Positions 45,105 to 53,743 of a stretch of DNA of 64,000 bases are shown piece by piece; the stretch's first letter is position 1; each line of letters starts with the position of its first letter. The stretch is taken from contig NZ_LXYG01000017.1 in the NCBI RefSeq assembly GCF_001650905.1, forward strand, positions 434,001 through 498,000, written 5' to 3'. The notes beneath the pieces are model-generated. The model searched no databases. It was not told the DNA's origin and saw only the letters and a program-made list of their open reading frames with translations. Origin of the DNA: Balneola sp. EhC07 (GTDB lineage: Bacteria; Bacteroidota; Rhodothermia; Balneolales; Balneolaceae). Made by a program: the position numbers and the translations under genes.

Positions 45105-45644
45105 TTAAAAAAGATTAGGTCCTATTGCAAAACCAAAGCCTAAACTCGGGATATATACATCTTCATTTGTAGCTTTTAAAAGTCCAATTTTAAATTTATA
45201 AAAAGCATAGAGTTCAGCTTCAATTCCAATCAAATTTGAACTTTTTAATACAGTTGAAAAGCTATTGTTCATTAAATAAACGAATCCGATTCTGGTACCG
45301 GCAGCACCGACCATGGAAGAAGTTAAATTAACGTAGGACGCTCCAAAACGATATCCTCCTCTGTATAAGCCTGCTTCCAGATTGACTCCTTTTAAAGATT
45401 GGGATGATAAAGGAGGATTGTTCCCGTAATACCGTATTTCACGGGTTTTTGTACCGAAAGAAAGATTAAAAGAGACCCCGTATTTTTGAGGGGTTGTATA
45501 TTCTATAGCTCCGGCGGGTGCAATATTAAAAGTTGTCTCAATTTTTTTTGAGATTTTTGTTGAGTCAGTTTCGTTCTGAGCAAATGAAAAAGCAGGAACA
45601 AGGCTGAGTAATGCTATCAGAATTAAATTTTTAAATTGAGGCAT
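45105..45644 (-). CDS. outer-membrane-type protein, unknown
   Basis: 179 residues. A signal peptide (LILIALLSLVPAFSFAQ) is followed by a barrel-like sequence with strands such as YGVSFNLSFGTK, GYRFGASYVNL and GIEAELYAFYKF; the end SLGFGFAIGPNLF has a C-terminal Phe. The gene lies 12 bp downstream of the beta-propeller lipoprotein gene on the same strand, so they are likely cotranscribed. Family unknown. Confidence 0.65.
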   Translation of the reverse strand: MPQFKNLILIALLSLVPAFSFAQNETDSTKISKKIETTFNIAPAGAIEYTTPQKYGVSFNLSFGTKTREIRYYGNNPPLSSQSLKGVNLEAGLYRGGYRFGASYVNLTSSMVGAAGTRIGFVYLMNNSFSTVLKSSNLIGIEAELYAFYKFKIGLLKATNEDVYIPSLGFGFAIGPNLF

Positions 45645-45656
45645 TGCAATACTTAT

Positions 45657-46580
45657 TTAGTTACAAGGAATCCAAATAGGGTCCCCGTCAAAACCGGGAT
45701 TAAAAGTGATTTGTTCTTTACCGTTTCCATCTGAGTTCATTATGAAAACTTCCCAATCATTATCAACTACTCCACCAAAGGCTATTTTTTTTCCATCCGG
45801 TGAAAATCTTCCTATAAGTTGATTAGAGGAGTCAAAGGTAAGTTGTGTTAAACTCTCGGATTCGATCTCTAAAGTAAAAAGATCAGCATCACCATCCTGA
45901 TAAATATAAAAGAGTACTTCACTTCCGTCAGGGCTCCAGTCAGGATGGCCATTAAGCTTCAAATTATTGGTCAAGTTTCTGAAACCACTTCCATCAGAAT
46001 TAATAATTGCGATGTCAGCGTTGAAAACGGAGTCTGTTACTACAAAAGCAATTTGGTTTCCGTCAGGACTCCATACAGGATCATAGGATTGCTTGGCATT
46101 TTTATATAAGACCTGTTCTCGACCGGTGTCAATATTTTTGACAATAAGTGAATAATTTTGCTGGCTGATTTCAGAAGAGTAGACAATGCTATGTTCAATT
46201 GGTGACCAATCAGGGACTTCATCTCCAGCCGGGTTTGAAATCAGAAATGTGATCTGATCTGTGTCAATATTTTTGCTGTATAGATCTCTGCCGGTTGTAC
46301 TTTTTTGAGCAAAGATCAATGTATTGTTGAATGAATTAAATACGGGCGCTCCAATTGCAGAATCAGCCACCAAAAATGCAACTGTTTCAAATGAAACCGG
46401 ATCAAAAGCGTAAAGATCACCATTATTTGTTCTATTTGAATAGAAAATGATCTTATCAGAACATTGCTGTATTTGGGAATTTGTTTCAGTTTGTGAGACA
46501 ATTTCAGGATTCATTGTCTTTGAACAGGCTGAGATCATCAGGAAACAGCAGGTCAGCAAAGTAATAAATTGTACCTTCAT
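45657..46580 (-). CDS. TolB-like beta-propeller lipoprotein (PD40 repeats)
   Basis: 307 residues with a lipoprotein leader (MISAC, Cys19). The mature part holds four to five PD40/WD40-like repeats, each with a PDWSP or PVWSPDGNQIAF-type core (VPDWSPIEHSIVYS, DPVWSPDGNQIAF, HPDWSPDGSEVLF, IGRFSPDGKKIAF). This is the TolB/DPP propeller fold, usually a binding platform. It may bind surface or periplasmic partners; none is known. It lies in a possible operon with the SDR gene upstream (9 bp apart) and the barrel gene downstream. Confidence 0.88.
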   Translation of the reverse strand: MKVQFITLLTCCFLMISACSKTMNPEIVSQTETNSQIQQCSDKIIFYSNRTNNGDLYAFDPVSFETVAFLVADSAIGAPVFNSFNNTLIFAQKSTTGRDLYSKNIDTDQITFLISNPAGDEVPDWSPIEHSIVYSSEISQQNYSLIVKNIDTGREQVLYKNAKQSYDPVWSPDGNQIAFVVTDSVFNADIAIINSDGSGFRNLTNNLKLNGHPDWSPDGSEVLFYIYQDGDADLFTLEIESESLTQLTFDSSNQLIGRFSPDGKKIAFGGVVDNDWEVFIMNSDGNGKEQITFNPGFDGDPIWIPCN

Positions 46581-46589
46581 CGATTTTAT

Positions 46590-47387
46590 CTAAACTACTT
46601 TACTGTTTTTAAGAATTCTATTCAGAAGTGCAGGCGAAATACGTTTAACCAAGAGAGCCATCCGCTCTTTCCAGCCTGAAACAACGATCTCATCTTTTTC
46701 TGAAACAAGTCTGTTCCATATTTTTGCAACCATTTCGTCCGCATCCATAGCAGTATCGTGCATGTCGCCCATTTTACCGAAAGAAGTTCCGTCACCGGTT
46801 AAAGCATTTTTGGTAATATTAGTTTTAATGGGGCCCGGACAGATCAGCGTAACTGCAACATTGTGTTCGTACATTTCCTGACGGAGCGAATCAAAAAAAC
46901 CCTGAACGGCATGTTTACTTCCGGCATATGCGGTTCGATATTTAGTACCTATTTTACCGGCAACACTACTGGTAACTATTATATGCCCACTCTTTCGTTT
47001 GATCATATGAGGAATAACTTCTCTCGTTAATCCAACAGATCCGAAATAATTTACTTCCATGATCTTGCGGACTGTATCAAGATCTGTTTCCTCGAAAATA
47101 GAACGTTGGCTTATTCCTCCGTTATTAACCAAAACATCAATCGAACCAAAAAGTGATAATGCATCTGCAGTTTTAGTGGCAAAAGTATCCGATAGAGAAA
47201 GGTCGAGTGTAAGAATTTTTATTCGGGAATGATCGTCATTGAGTGTTGCCCTTACTTTTTCCAAAGCATCTTGCCTGCGCGAAGAGAGAATTAGATTCGC
47301 TCCATTTTTGTAATAAGCCTTTGCAAGTGCTTCTCCAATCCCTGAAGAAGCTCCGGTTATCCAGACGGTTTTGTTAGTGTATTTCAT
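46590..47387 (-). CDS. short-chain dehydrogenase/reductase
   Basis: 265 residues of the classical SDR fold. TGASSGIG at residues 11-18 binds the nucleotide, VNNGG at 87-91 replaces NNAG, Ser140 is probably the active serine, and the pair Tyr154-Lys158 (YAGSK) follows. The C-terminus resembles the DHRS7/YqjQ-like subgroup. Substrate unknown. It is divergent from the response regulator gene. Confidence 0.9.
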   Translation of the reverse strand: MKYTNKTVWITGASSGIGEALAKAYYKNGANLILSSRRQDALEKVRATLNDDHSRIKILTLDLSLSDTFATKTADALSLFGSIDVLVNNGGISQRSIFEETDLDTVRKIMEVNYFGSVGLTREVIPHMIKRKSGHIIVTSSVAGKIGTKYRTAYAGSKHAVQGFFDSLRQEMYEHNVAVTLICPGPIKTNITKNALTGDGTSFGKMGDMHDTAMDADEMVAKIWNRLVSEKDEIVVSGWKERMALLVKRISPALLNRILKNSKVV

Positions 47388-47482
47388 TAATCAAGTAAGA
47401 GAATGGAAAGTTTTTGTATTCCGTTAAATTTGAACCGCTAATATTAGTATTTTTAAGGAGAACACAAATTTATAGCCGAACA

Positions 47483-48184
47483 GTGACGGAAGCAAAAACC
47501 ATTTTACTTGTTGAAGATGAAATTGAATCAGGAGAGATGCTGGCCAACTTTCTGGAACTGAAGGACTATTCAGTATTATGGGCTCAGGAAGGTAAAAAAG
47601 CTCTTGAGCTTATTGAAGATAAAGCTCATGAGATCGATTTGGCGATATTAGATATCATGGTTCCAAATCATGATGGTAAAGAGATTTGCAGGCATATTCG
47701 GCAGCACCCCGTGCTAGCTGATATCCCGGTTCTTTTTTTGACAGCAAAGGATGAAGAAGTAGATGAAATTGAAGGATTGAACCTGGGAGCAGACGATTAT
47801 ATAAAAAAGCCCGCAAGTTTAAATCTTATAAAAGCCAGGATCGAATCTCAATTGAGGCGCATGAATCCGGAAAAAGCACATTGGCTGAAATATGACCATG
47901 TATATCTGGACACGGAAACAAATCAGATGTTCATCAATGAAGAGTTGATAGATCTTACTCATACAGAATACTTGATCGCAGAATTGTTTTTTAAGCACCC
48001 TAAATTAGTGTACTCACGTGCTGAAATCTTAGAACATATCACAGATGAAGAGAAGTATATTTTTGACAGGACTGTAGATGTGCATATCAAGAATCTTCGC
48101 ATCAAAATGAAAGAAGAGGAAAAGCTTATAAAAACTTACCGTGGTGTTGGGTATGGTTTTAACAGAGAGTATTTAAAGCGATGA
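47483..48184 (+). CDS. OmpR-family response regulator
   Basis: From GTG at 47483 the product has 233 residues beginning VTEAKTILLVEDE; longer in-frame frames begin with TTG and have no domain support, but an ATT closer to an AAGGAG at about 47456 cannot be excluded. Receiver: acidic pair Glu11-Asp12, phosphoacceptor Asp57 in LDIMVP, conserved KKP (DDYIKKPASL). A winged-helix DNA-binding domain follows (THTEYLIAELF, RTVDVHIKNLRIKM, YRGVGYGF). It overlaps the kinase gene by 4 bp (ATGA). The pair probably controls an unknown stress or envelope regulon. Confidence 0.93.
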   Translation: MTEAKTILLVEDEIESGEMLANFLELKDYSVLWAQEGKKALELIEDKAHEIDLAILDIMVPNHDGKEICRHIRQHPVLADIPVLFLTAKDEEVDEIEGLNLGADDYIKKPASLNLIKARIESQLRRMNPEKAHWLKYDHVYLDTETNQMFINEELIDLTHTEYLIAELFFKHPKLVYSRAEILEHITDEEKYIFDRTVDVHIKNLRIKMKEEEKLIKTYRGVGYGFNREYLKR

Positions 48185-49581
48185 ATATCCAATCCAAATT
48201 AGCGGTTACTTACATTACCTTGCTCAGTATTGGAGTGGTGGTAATAAGCTCATATGCTATTTTAAGTATACGCTCATTTTTGTTGGAAGAAGCTATCCAA
48301 AAATTTGAAAATGATGCACATACGTTTGCAACTTCTTTTGAAGGACCCGGGCAGGATCAGAACTTGTTCAGTGAAGCTAAGTTTGTATCTGATTTAACCG
48401 GATATAACGTAGCGGTGTTTGATTCTCTTGGGAAGCAATTGATCGCCTATCCGGATACGGGATTTATGGATGCGTCGGAATTTTTGAATGATGAAGTCAG
48501 AACAGAACTCATTGCTAACGATAAACCTGTCATCATCAATAAAGAAGAGCTTGAAAACCTGGTGGCTTTTGAGCGGATTCAAAATAATGAAACAGCGGCA
48601 AGATATTTGCGAATCAGCCAGCCAAAAGATGAGTTATATGCAGCAGAGGCTAGTATTCGTCATTTGATATACGGCGCTATGGTAGGATCTATTCTGGTTG
48701 TATTTATCGTGAGCTTTTATTTTGCGAGATATCTGGCCAAGCCGATCACGCAACTTAAAGAAGCTGCGTTGGATATATCGAAAGGGAATTTAGATAGGGA
48801 AATTCATTTAAAACGTTCTGACGAGTTTGGTACACTTGCTGATTCACTGAACCAAATGGCGGGTACTTTGAAATCTGACAACGAAAAACTGAAAGAGCTG
48901 AATGAGAAGCAGAATCAGTTTTTTGCTGATATCACACATGAAGTGAGAAACCCTCTTCATACGATCTCAGGATCTCTGGAGATGATAGAATTAGAGGATC
49001 TCTCTAATGAGGATAAGGCGAAATATCATCAGCAAGCAAAAAGGCAAATAAACCGTATCACTCGATTGTTTGAGGAAATTAAAACGCTTCAGAAATACGA
49101 TTTCGATCAAAATTTTGTTGAAAAGAAACAATTCGATCTCAAACAAATTATAGATGGTCTCATAGAGATCCACAAGCCAATTGCAGTAGAAAAAGGAATT
49201 AATATTACTGTGGATTCTGATCTGACGTCGAATGTATTTGGTGATCCGGATAAGATTGAGCAAGTGATCGAGAATTTACTTTCAAATGCTATCAAATATA
49301 CAAATGAGGGTCAGATAGCTGTGTCTTTAAAAGAGCATAAAAATGCAGTTACTGTTTCCGTGAAGGACACAGGAATTGGGATTGCTCAGGAACATCTCGA
49401 CAGATTGTTTGATCGATTTTACAGAACAGATAAAGCGCGTTCAAGGGATAAAGGAGGCACAGGCTTAGGGCTTGCGGTAGTGAAAAGAATTTTAAAAGCT
49501 CATGAGTCTGAAGTTATGGTAGCTAGCGAGGTTGGTGCCGGAAGTACATTCAGCTTTACGCTCAGTACTCATCCTCGATAA
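48181..49581 (+). CDS. sensor histidine kinase
   Basis: 466 residues. Two membrane helices (about 8-30 and 160-182) enclose a periplasmic sensor of about 130 residues. HAMP (about 183-235) precedes the dimerisation helix with His253 (ITHEVRNPLHT); the ATP domain has N-box ENLLSNAIKYT, G1 DTGIGI and G2 GGTGLGLAVVK. It phosphorylates the response regulator encoded just upstream. The sensor domain has no recognised fold. The last 20 bases overlap the end of the convergent aquaporin gene. Confidence 0.95.
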   Translation: MNIQSKLAVTYITLLSIGVVVISSYAILSIRSFLLEEAIQKFENDAHTFATSFEGPGQDQNLFSEAKFVSDLTGYNVAVFDSLGKQLIAYPDTGFMDASEFLNDEVRTELIANDKPVIINKEELENLVAFERIQNNETAARYLRISQPKDELYAAEASIRHLIYGAMVGSILVVFIVSFYFARYLAKPITQLKEAALDISKGNLDREIHLKRSDEFGTLADSLNQMAGTLKSDNEKLKELNEKQNQFFADITHEVRNPLHTISGSLEMIELEDLSNEDKAKYHQQAKRQINRITRLFEEIKTLQKYDFDQNFVEKKQFDLKQIIDGLIEIHKPIAVEKGINITVDSDLTSNVFGDPDKIEQVIENLLSNAIKYTNEGQIAVSLKEHKNAVTVSVKDTGIGIAQEHLDRLFDRFYRTDKARSRDKGGTGLGLAVVKRILKAHESEVMVASEVGAGSTFSFTLSTHPR

Positions 49582-50221
49582 TAAATTTATACATAAAAGC
49601 TGCCATAGTTGCCCCCAAAAAAGGACCAATAGTATATAAAGGGATGTCTTTGTAAGAAGAACCTCCCAGAAAATAATCCAAAACAGAAGTGCCAAGTGAT
49701 AATGCAGGGTTAAAAATTCCACCCGATATATTCTGAGACATTATAAAAAGTGCTACCAATGCAAAACCCATTACAAAGGAATAAGTAGCTACACTTTTAT
49801 GATTGGGGTTACCGATCCAGGCAACGTAAGCTACAAGTGCGAGCACAAAAGTCAGGAGTGTTTCAACTCCTAGTTGATTATAGAACAGTGAGTTTATCGG
49901 AGCTTCAACATAAAAGACGGAAGAAGAAATAAAAAGAACTGTTGCAGCAGCTAAAAAAGCTCCGATGATCTGAGCAATTACATATCCCAAAAACTCTGAC
50001 GCTGAAATTCGTTTTAGAAAAAATGCACCTAAACTGATCGCAGGATTATAGTGAGCTCCGGATGTTAGTGCACCAATATAGATAAGCGCACTCAGGATAA
50101 ATCCAATAGCAAAAGCATCTCCTGATAGACCATAAGCCAAAACCAGAAAGAAACTGCCAATAAACTCAACCAGGTATTTTTTATTTTTTAAACCCAATAA
50201 GAAACCAATTTTGTCCTTCAT
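49562..50221 (-). CDS. aquaporin / MIP-family channel
   Basis: 219 residues, six membrane helices. The two pore motifs are NPA at residues 59-61 (GAHYNPAISLG) and 171-173 (GIFNPALSLG). The second NPA is followed by Leu174, whereas most members have Arg there (NPAR) as part of the selectivity filter. The channel therefore may be less restrictive or pass other solutes than water or glycerol. Gene and histidine kinase end overlap by 20 bp, tail to tail. Confidence 0.93.
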   Translation of the reverse strand: MKDKIGFLLGLKNKKYLVEFIGSFFLVLAYGLSGDAFAIGFILSALIYIGALTSGAHYNPAISLGAFFLKRISASEFLGYVIAQIIGAFLAAATVLFISSSVFYVEAPINSLFYNQLGVETLLTFVLALVAYVAWIGNPNHKSVATYSFVMGFALVALFIMSQNISGGIFNPALSLGTSVLDYFLGGSSYKDIPLYTIGPFLGATMAAFMYKFIIEDEY

Positions 50222-50367
50222 TAGTTAGCTTCGGAAGCTAATTCGAGTATTCTGTAATTGCAACCTAATTATCGGCATTACTTGTTTAGTTTTTAAGTAA
50301 CTTTGGAAACTAAATGGCTCGTTATTGTCGAGTTAAGTGTTGGAATATGAGAAGTAAAAAAATTTAA

Positions 50368-50688
50368 ATGAGTATAATTGACAAGCTGAAATCACGCTGG
50401 GGAATAGAAAGTACCTTTCAGGTGATTGTGATCTTAATAGTATTTGCATGTACAGGATTTACCGCTTTGTATGCCCGGGAATTTGTATTCGATCTTTTAG
50501 GAGTGACGAATGAGTTTCCTTTCTGGCAACGTGCTTTAATTTGGGTAGTTACAATTTTACCGCTATATAATTTATTTCTTTATATATACGGAACCATTTT
50601 TGGGCAAAGAGAATTTTTCACACTCTTTTTGAAGAAGACTTTTGGACGGTTAATACCGGGGAAAAAAACGTCTAAGAAAGAAGTTTAA
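50368..50688 (+). CDS. small membrane protein, DUF6787-like
   Basis: 106 residues with two clear helices (about 19-37 and 55-76). The text KLKSRWGIESTFQVIVILIVFA, then PFWQRALIWVVTILPLYN, and YIYGTIFGQREFFTLFLKKTFGR match a small family in Bacteroidota that I recall as DUF6787. Its role is unknown. The end overlaps the convergent MmcQ/YjbR gene by 17 bp. Confidence 0.78.
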   Translation: MSIIDKLKSRWGIESTFQVIVILIVFACTGFTALYAREFVFDLLGVTNEFPFWQRALIWVVTILPLYNLFLYIYGTIFGQREFFTLFLKKTFGRLIPGKKTSKKEV

Positions 50689-51028
50689 GCTCCTCTTTAG
50701 TTTTCTTGGGCAAACTTTCAACGATCAGATCATATGAATGTCGGATGAGCTCTGTAAAAAGTTCGTCTTCAACATCAGCTGATGTTTTAACAGAATTCCA
50801 GTGAACTTTATTCATGTGCCAACCGGGACTGATTCCCTCATATCTTTCTCTTAGTATAAGAGCTCTTTCAGGGTCACACTTCAGATTTACAAAATCGTAA
50901 CTTTCAATATTTGTGAGCGCAAACATCTTGTTCATTACTTTAAAAACCAAGGTTTCGGGCCCAAAGGGAAATCCCTCAGTTACACCGGGCAGCGCAAGAC
51001 AAAAATCTCTGTATTCTTCAATATTCAT
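50672..51028 (-). CDS. MmcQ/YjbR family protein
   Basis: 118 residues. The family features are EEYRDFCLALPGVTEGFPFGPETLVFKVMNKMFAL at the N-terminus, then CDPERALILRERYEGI and WHMNKVHWNSV. Members have a cyt-C-like alpha/beta fold and are annotated as DNA-binding without proven function. Its start follows directly on the stop of the secreted protein gene at 51029, so the two share a transcript. No signal peptide. Confidence 0.9.
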   Translation of the reverse strand: MNIEEYRDFCLALPGVTEGFPFGPETLVFKVMNKMFALTNIESYDFVNLKCDPERALILRERYEGISPGWHMNKVHWNSVKTSADVEDELFTELIRHSYDLIVESLPKKTKEELKLLS

Positions 51029-51532
51029 TCAGTTTAACCTTTCAAATTCATCTTTAAATTCTTTAGTGGCTTCCACAACAACTCCCGCTATTTCATTAAC
51101 CCTGTCAAAAGAAACCATTCCTACATAACCGGAATGCCATGTAGATGCCATACTTTCTACATCATTTTTTAAGCTGAGTTTTATGGGTTGATAAAATCTC
51201 ATTTCTATCGAAAAAGGATAAATACCATCTTCAGCTTTCATGATGTTGACATGAACATAGAAAAACGGATTATAAAAAGATTGCTTAAGCTCGTTAAAAC
51301 TTAACAGCGTTACCGGAAGGGATTCAAAACTCTCATGGATCTTTTTTTGTATCTGAGCCGGATTCAGAGTCGCTTCTTTTAAACCGATTGGTTTTTCGAT
51401 TTCAACAGAGATGCCAAATTTTTTGATGCCGACTAAGGAATGTCGTTCCGTCTCCACTTCATTCTGCGCGTACAACGTTGAACTCATCAAAATAAGAGAC
51501 AAAAGGAGAGGGAGTGAGGACCTGATTTTCAT
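51029..51532 (-). CDS. secreted hypothetical protein
   Basis: 167 residues. Signal peptide (LPLLLSLILMSSTLYAQ), then a mature part with GIKKFGISVEIEKPIGL and alternating strands (FFYVHVNIMKAEDG, FSIEMRFYQPIKL). It resembles small periplasmic or outer-surface proteins, but no family is recognised. The gene is directly followed, without any gap, by the MmcQ/YjbR gene, and its stop overlaps nothing. Confidence 0.65.
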   Translation of the reverse strand: MKIRSSLPLLLSLILMSSTLYAQNEVETERHSLVGIKKFGISVEIEKPIGLKEATLNPAQIQKKIHESFESLPVTLLSFNELKQSFYNPFFYVHVNIMKAEDGIYPFSIEMRFYQPIKLSLKNDVESMASTWHSGYVGMVSFDRVNEIAGVVVEATKEFKDEFERLN

Positions 51533-51624
51533 ATTAGTAGAATTGGTGACACTTTAATTAAACATATTGCGGTAATTGATACAAGTAAAATGCAGTTAAG
51601 TGATTATGTGGTTATCTTTGATGA

Positions 51625-52608
51625 ATGAATATTTTAGCAATCGAATCTTCCTGTGATGACACATCTGCAGCCGTTCTAACAGAACGAGGCATGCAATCTA
51701 ATGTAATTGCTTCTCAGGCGATTCATGTAAAATTCGGAGGAGTGGTGCCGGAGCTGGCATCCAGAGCTCATCAGACAACGATATCTCAAACGGTGCAACA
51801 AGCACTGAATGAAGCAGAGCTATCAATAAATGAGATCGATCTGATTGCAGTAACTCAAGGTCCCGGTTTGATGGGGTCACTATTAGTTGGATTGTGTTTC
51901 GCAAAGGGAATGGCGCTGGCAAATGATATTCCGATTATTGGAGTGAATCACATGGATGCTCATATTTACGCCAACTTCATTGATGCCAAACCGGAATTTC
52001 CGTTTATATCACTCACTGTTTCGGGCGGGCATACGCAATTAGTTCATGTAAAAACACCGTTCGAGCATGAGATCCTTGGAAAAACCAGAGACGATGCCGC
52101 CGGGGAAGCTTTTGATAAGATCGGGAAAGTATTTGGACTTGAATATCCCGCCGGACCAACTATGGATAAATTGGCTCAATCCGGTAATACCAAATTTCAC
52201 AAATTTCCACAGGCATTGTTGAGGGAAGGATTGGATTTTAGCTTCTCAGGATTGAAAACAAGCGCATTGTATTTTGTTCAGGATCAGGAAGAAGGATTTA
52301 TAGAAGAAAATCTGAATGATCTATGTGCCAGTGTTTCGGAAGCCATAACGGAAGTATTGGTCAAAAAACTGAAGCGAGCAGTAGAACAAACCGGAGTGAA
52401 AACGATAGCACTGGCCGGAGGTGTTTCCGCTAACTCCATGCTTCGGGCTAAAACAGAAAAGCTGGCTGAAAAAATGGGAGTTTCACTTCATATTCCAAAA
52501 ATTACGTACTGCACAGATAACGCCGCCATGATCGCCATTACCGGAAAAATGAAAGCCGAACTCGGCGAGTTTGATGGTATGGAAATAAGACCTTTTGCTT
52601 CTTTATAG
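51625..52608 (+). CDS. tsaD: tRNA N6-adenosine threonylcarbamoyltransferase
   Basis: 327 residues. TsaD transfers the threonylcarbamoyl group to A37 of tRNAs that read ANN codons. The start MNILAIESSCDDTSAAVL is characteristic, metal ligands His109 and His113 are in GVNHMDAHIYANF, and SGGHTQLV, KTRDDAAGEAFDKIGKVFGL, and the C-terminal CTDNAAMIA segment follow. It needs TsaB, TsaC and TsaE, which are not in the window. The stop is closely followed by the left 25-bp repeat of a repeat-bounded segment. Confidence 0.97.
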   Translation: MNILAIESSCDDTSAAVLTERGMQSNVIASQAIHVKFGGVVPELASRAHQTTISQTVQQALNEAELSINEIDLIAVTQGPGLMGSLLVGLCFAKGMALANDIPIIGVNHMDAHIYANFIDAKPEFPFISLTVSGGHTQLVHVKTPFEHEILGKTRDDAAGEAFDKIGKVFGLEYPAGPTMDKLAQSGNTKFHKFPQALLREGLDFSFSGLKTSALYFVQDQEEGFIEENLNDLCASVSEAITEVLVKKLKRAVEQTGVKTIALAGGVSANSMLRAKTEKLAEKMGVSLHIPKITYCTDNAAMIAITGKMKAELGEFDGMEIRPFASL

Positions 52609-52615
52609 AATTATG

Positions 52616-52640
52616 GATTTTAGATTTTGAATGATGAATT
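52616..52640. repeat. 25-bp inverted repeat, left copy
   Basis: This copy matches the reverse complement of 53241-53265 at 22 of 25 positions (shared blocks GATTTT and ATGATGAATT). It starts eight bases after the tsaD stop. The segment between the copies (about 600 bp) holds one orphan membrane ORF and palindromes. Confidence 0.7.
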
Positions 52641-52651
52641 AAAGACAAATA

Positions 52652-52963
52652 ATGAAGATAAGTGAAGAAGAAATGATTCCTGAACCAGGAATTAAAAGAA
52701 AGATTAAGCACTCACTAAATGCCGTTGTTTTTGGCACGCTATTATTTCAGCTCTTTATTTTTTGTTTGCACTACTATCTATTTTTCGCACACTCTATTTT
52801 CATTAAAATATTTCCTTATGTATCGGTATTTCGTTATTGGGATAATATTTTTTTAATAGGATATATTTTAGTGTTAGCTATCTTAGGTTGGAGATTCGGA
52901 GAAGTTTTTTCAGCCTGGTTAAAAAAGAAAATGAGTTTTTTATATCAACTACTTAATATTTGA
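52652..52963 (+). CDS. orphan membrane protein, unknown
   Basis: 103 residues with two to three hydrophobic helices (about 31-55, 57-68 and 71-89) rich in aromatic residues (FCLHYYLFFAHS). It starts 43 bp after tsaD and is framed by the 25-bp inverted repeats at 52616-52640 and 53241-53265. No family is recognised, and the gene may have been brought in with the repeats. It could be expressed with tsaD. Confidence 0.55.
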   Translation: MKISEEEMIPEPGIKRKIKHSLNAVVFGTLLFQLFIFCLHYYLFFAHSIFIKIFPYVSVFRYWDNIFLIGYILVLAILGWRFGEVFSAWLKKKMSFLYQLLNI

Positions 52964-53287
52964 CTTGTTTCAAAAGCACTAGAAGGGATTATACTATCTT
53001 GTCATTTATATAAATTGCTTCATTAACTTAAACAAATATTAAAACTATTCTTAACCTCTTTCCCAATCTCCTGATTGGGAAAACAAACAGGAGCTCCTGC
53101 TCCAACTAAAAAGCTTGATTCGAATTTTAAATCCCTTTTCTAGTTCAAGCGAGAGGCCTGCGTTAGTTGGGCCGCTGATATAAGATTCCGAAACGATACT
53201 GAATCAATTTCAGCAAAAGGTTCGGAATGACCTCGAATTAAATTCATCATCCAAAATCCAAAATTAAGAATTGGTAACACCCAATTT
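52964..53287. other. intergenic region with palindromes
   Basis: No gene is seen in 324 bases. It contains perfect hairpin arms TTTCCCAATC (53059-53068) with 53073-53082, the palindrome CAGGAGCTCCTG (53088-53099), CCAACTAA (53102-53109) paired with 53163-53170, and an inverted ATTCCGAA/TTCGGAAT pair near 53187-53226. These are dispersed intergenic repeats of the kind common in this phylum. The right 25-bp repeat and the rnhA hairpin close the region. Confidence 0.65.
53241..53265. repeat. 25-bp inverted repeat, right copy
   Basis: Inverted copy of 52616-52640 (22 of 25). It is followed by a hairpin (53263-53292, AATTAA-AATTGG/CCAATT-TTAATT arms with one mismatch) whose right arm contains the TAA stop of rnhA. 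Confidence 0.7.
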
Positions 53288-53743
53288 TTAATTATTCATC
53301 TTTAATTTGAGCGATTCAGCAACCGCCAATTGATCCACCCGTTCGTTCAGCTCCAATCCTGAGTGACCTTTAACTTTGATCCAACTCACTTTATGGGGTT
53401 TCATCGCAGCTAACATCTGTTCCCAAAGTTCTTTGTTCTCCACCGGTTTTTTATCGGCTTTACGCCATCCTTTTTTTTGCCAGTTTTCGATCCAGCCTTT
53501 GGTCATGGCGTTAATGATAAGCGCGCTGTCGCTGTGAATTTTAACATGACATGGTTTCTTCATGGCTTTTAAAGCTTCTATCACCGCCTTCATTTCCATG
53601 CGGTTGTTGGTGGTAGCTGGATCGCCACCGGAAAGTTCTTTCTCTTTTCCATTCCAGATCAGGATCGCTCCCCAACCGCCCGGACCTGGGTTTCCACTGC
53701 AAGCTCCATCGGTGTATACAATTACTTCAGGTAAATCAGACAT
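53288..53743 (-). CDS. rnhA: ribonuclease HI
   Basis: 151 residues. Degrades RNA in RNA-DNA hybrids in the cytosol. The active-site acids are Asp12 ([11 protein letters not shown]), Glu50 (NNRMEMKA), Asp72 (IHSDSALI) and Asp137 (NERVDQLA), with the mobile His127 in VKGHSG. It overlaps the pyrF gene by 8 bp, so both are translated from one transcript. Its final codons (Asn-Asn-stop) lie in the arm of a hairpin. Confidence 0.97.
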   Translation of the reverse strand: MSDLPEVIVYTDGACSGNPGPGGWGAILIWNGKEKELSGGDPATTNNRMEMKAVIEALKAMKKPCHVKIHSDSALIINAMTKGWIENWQKKGWRKADKKPVENKELWEQMLAAMKPHKVSWIKVKGHSGLELNERVDQLAVAESLKLKMNN

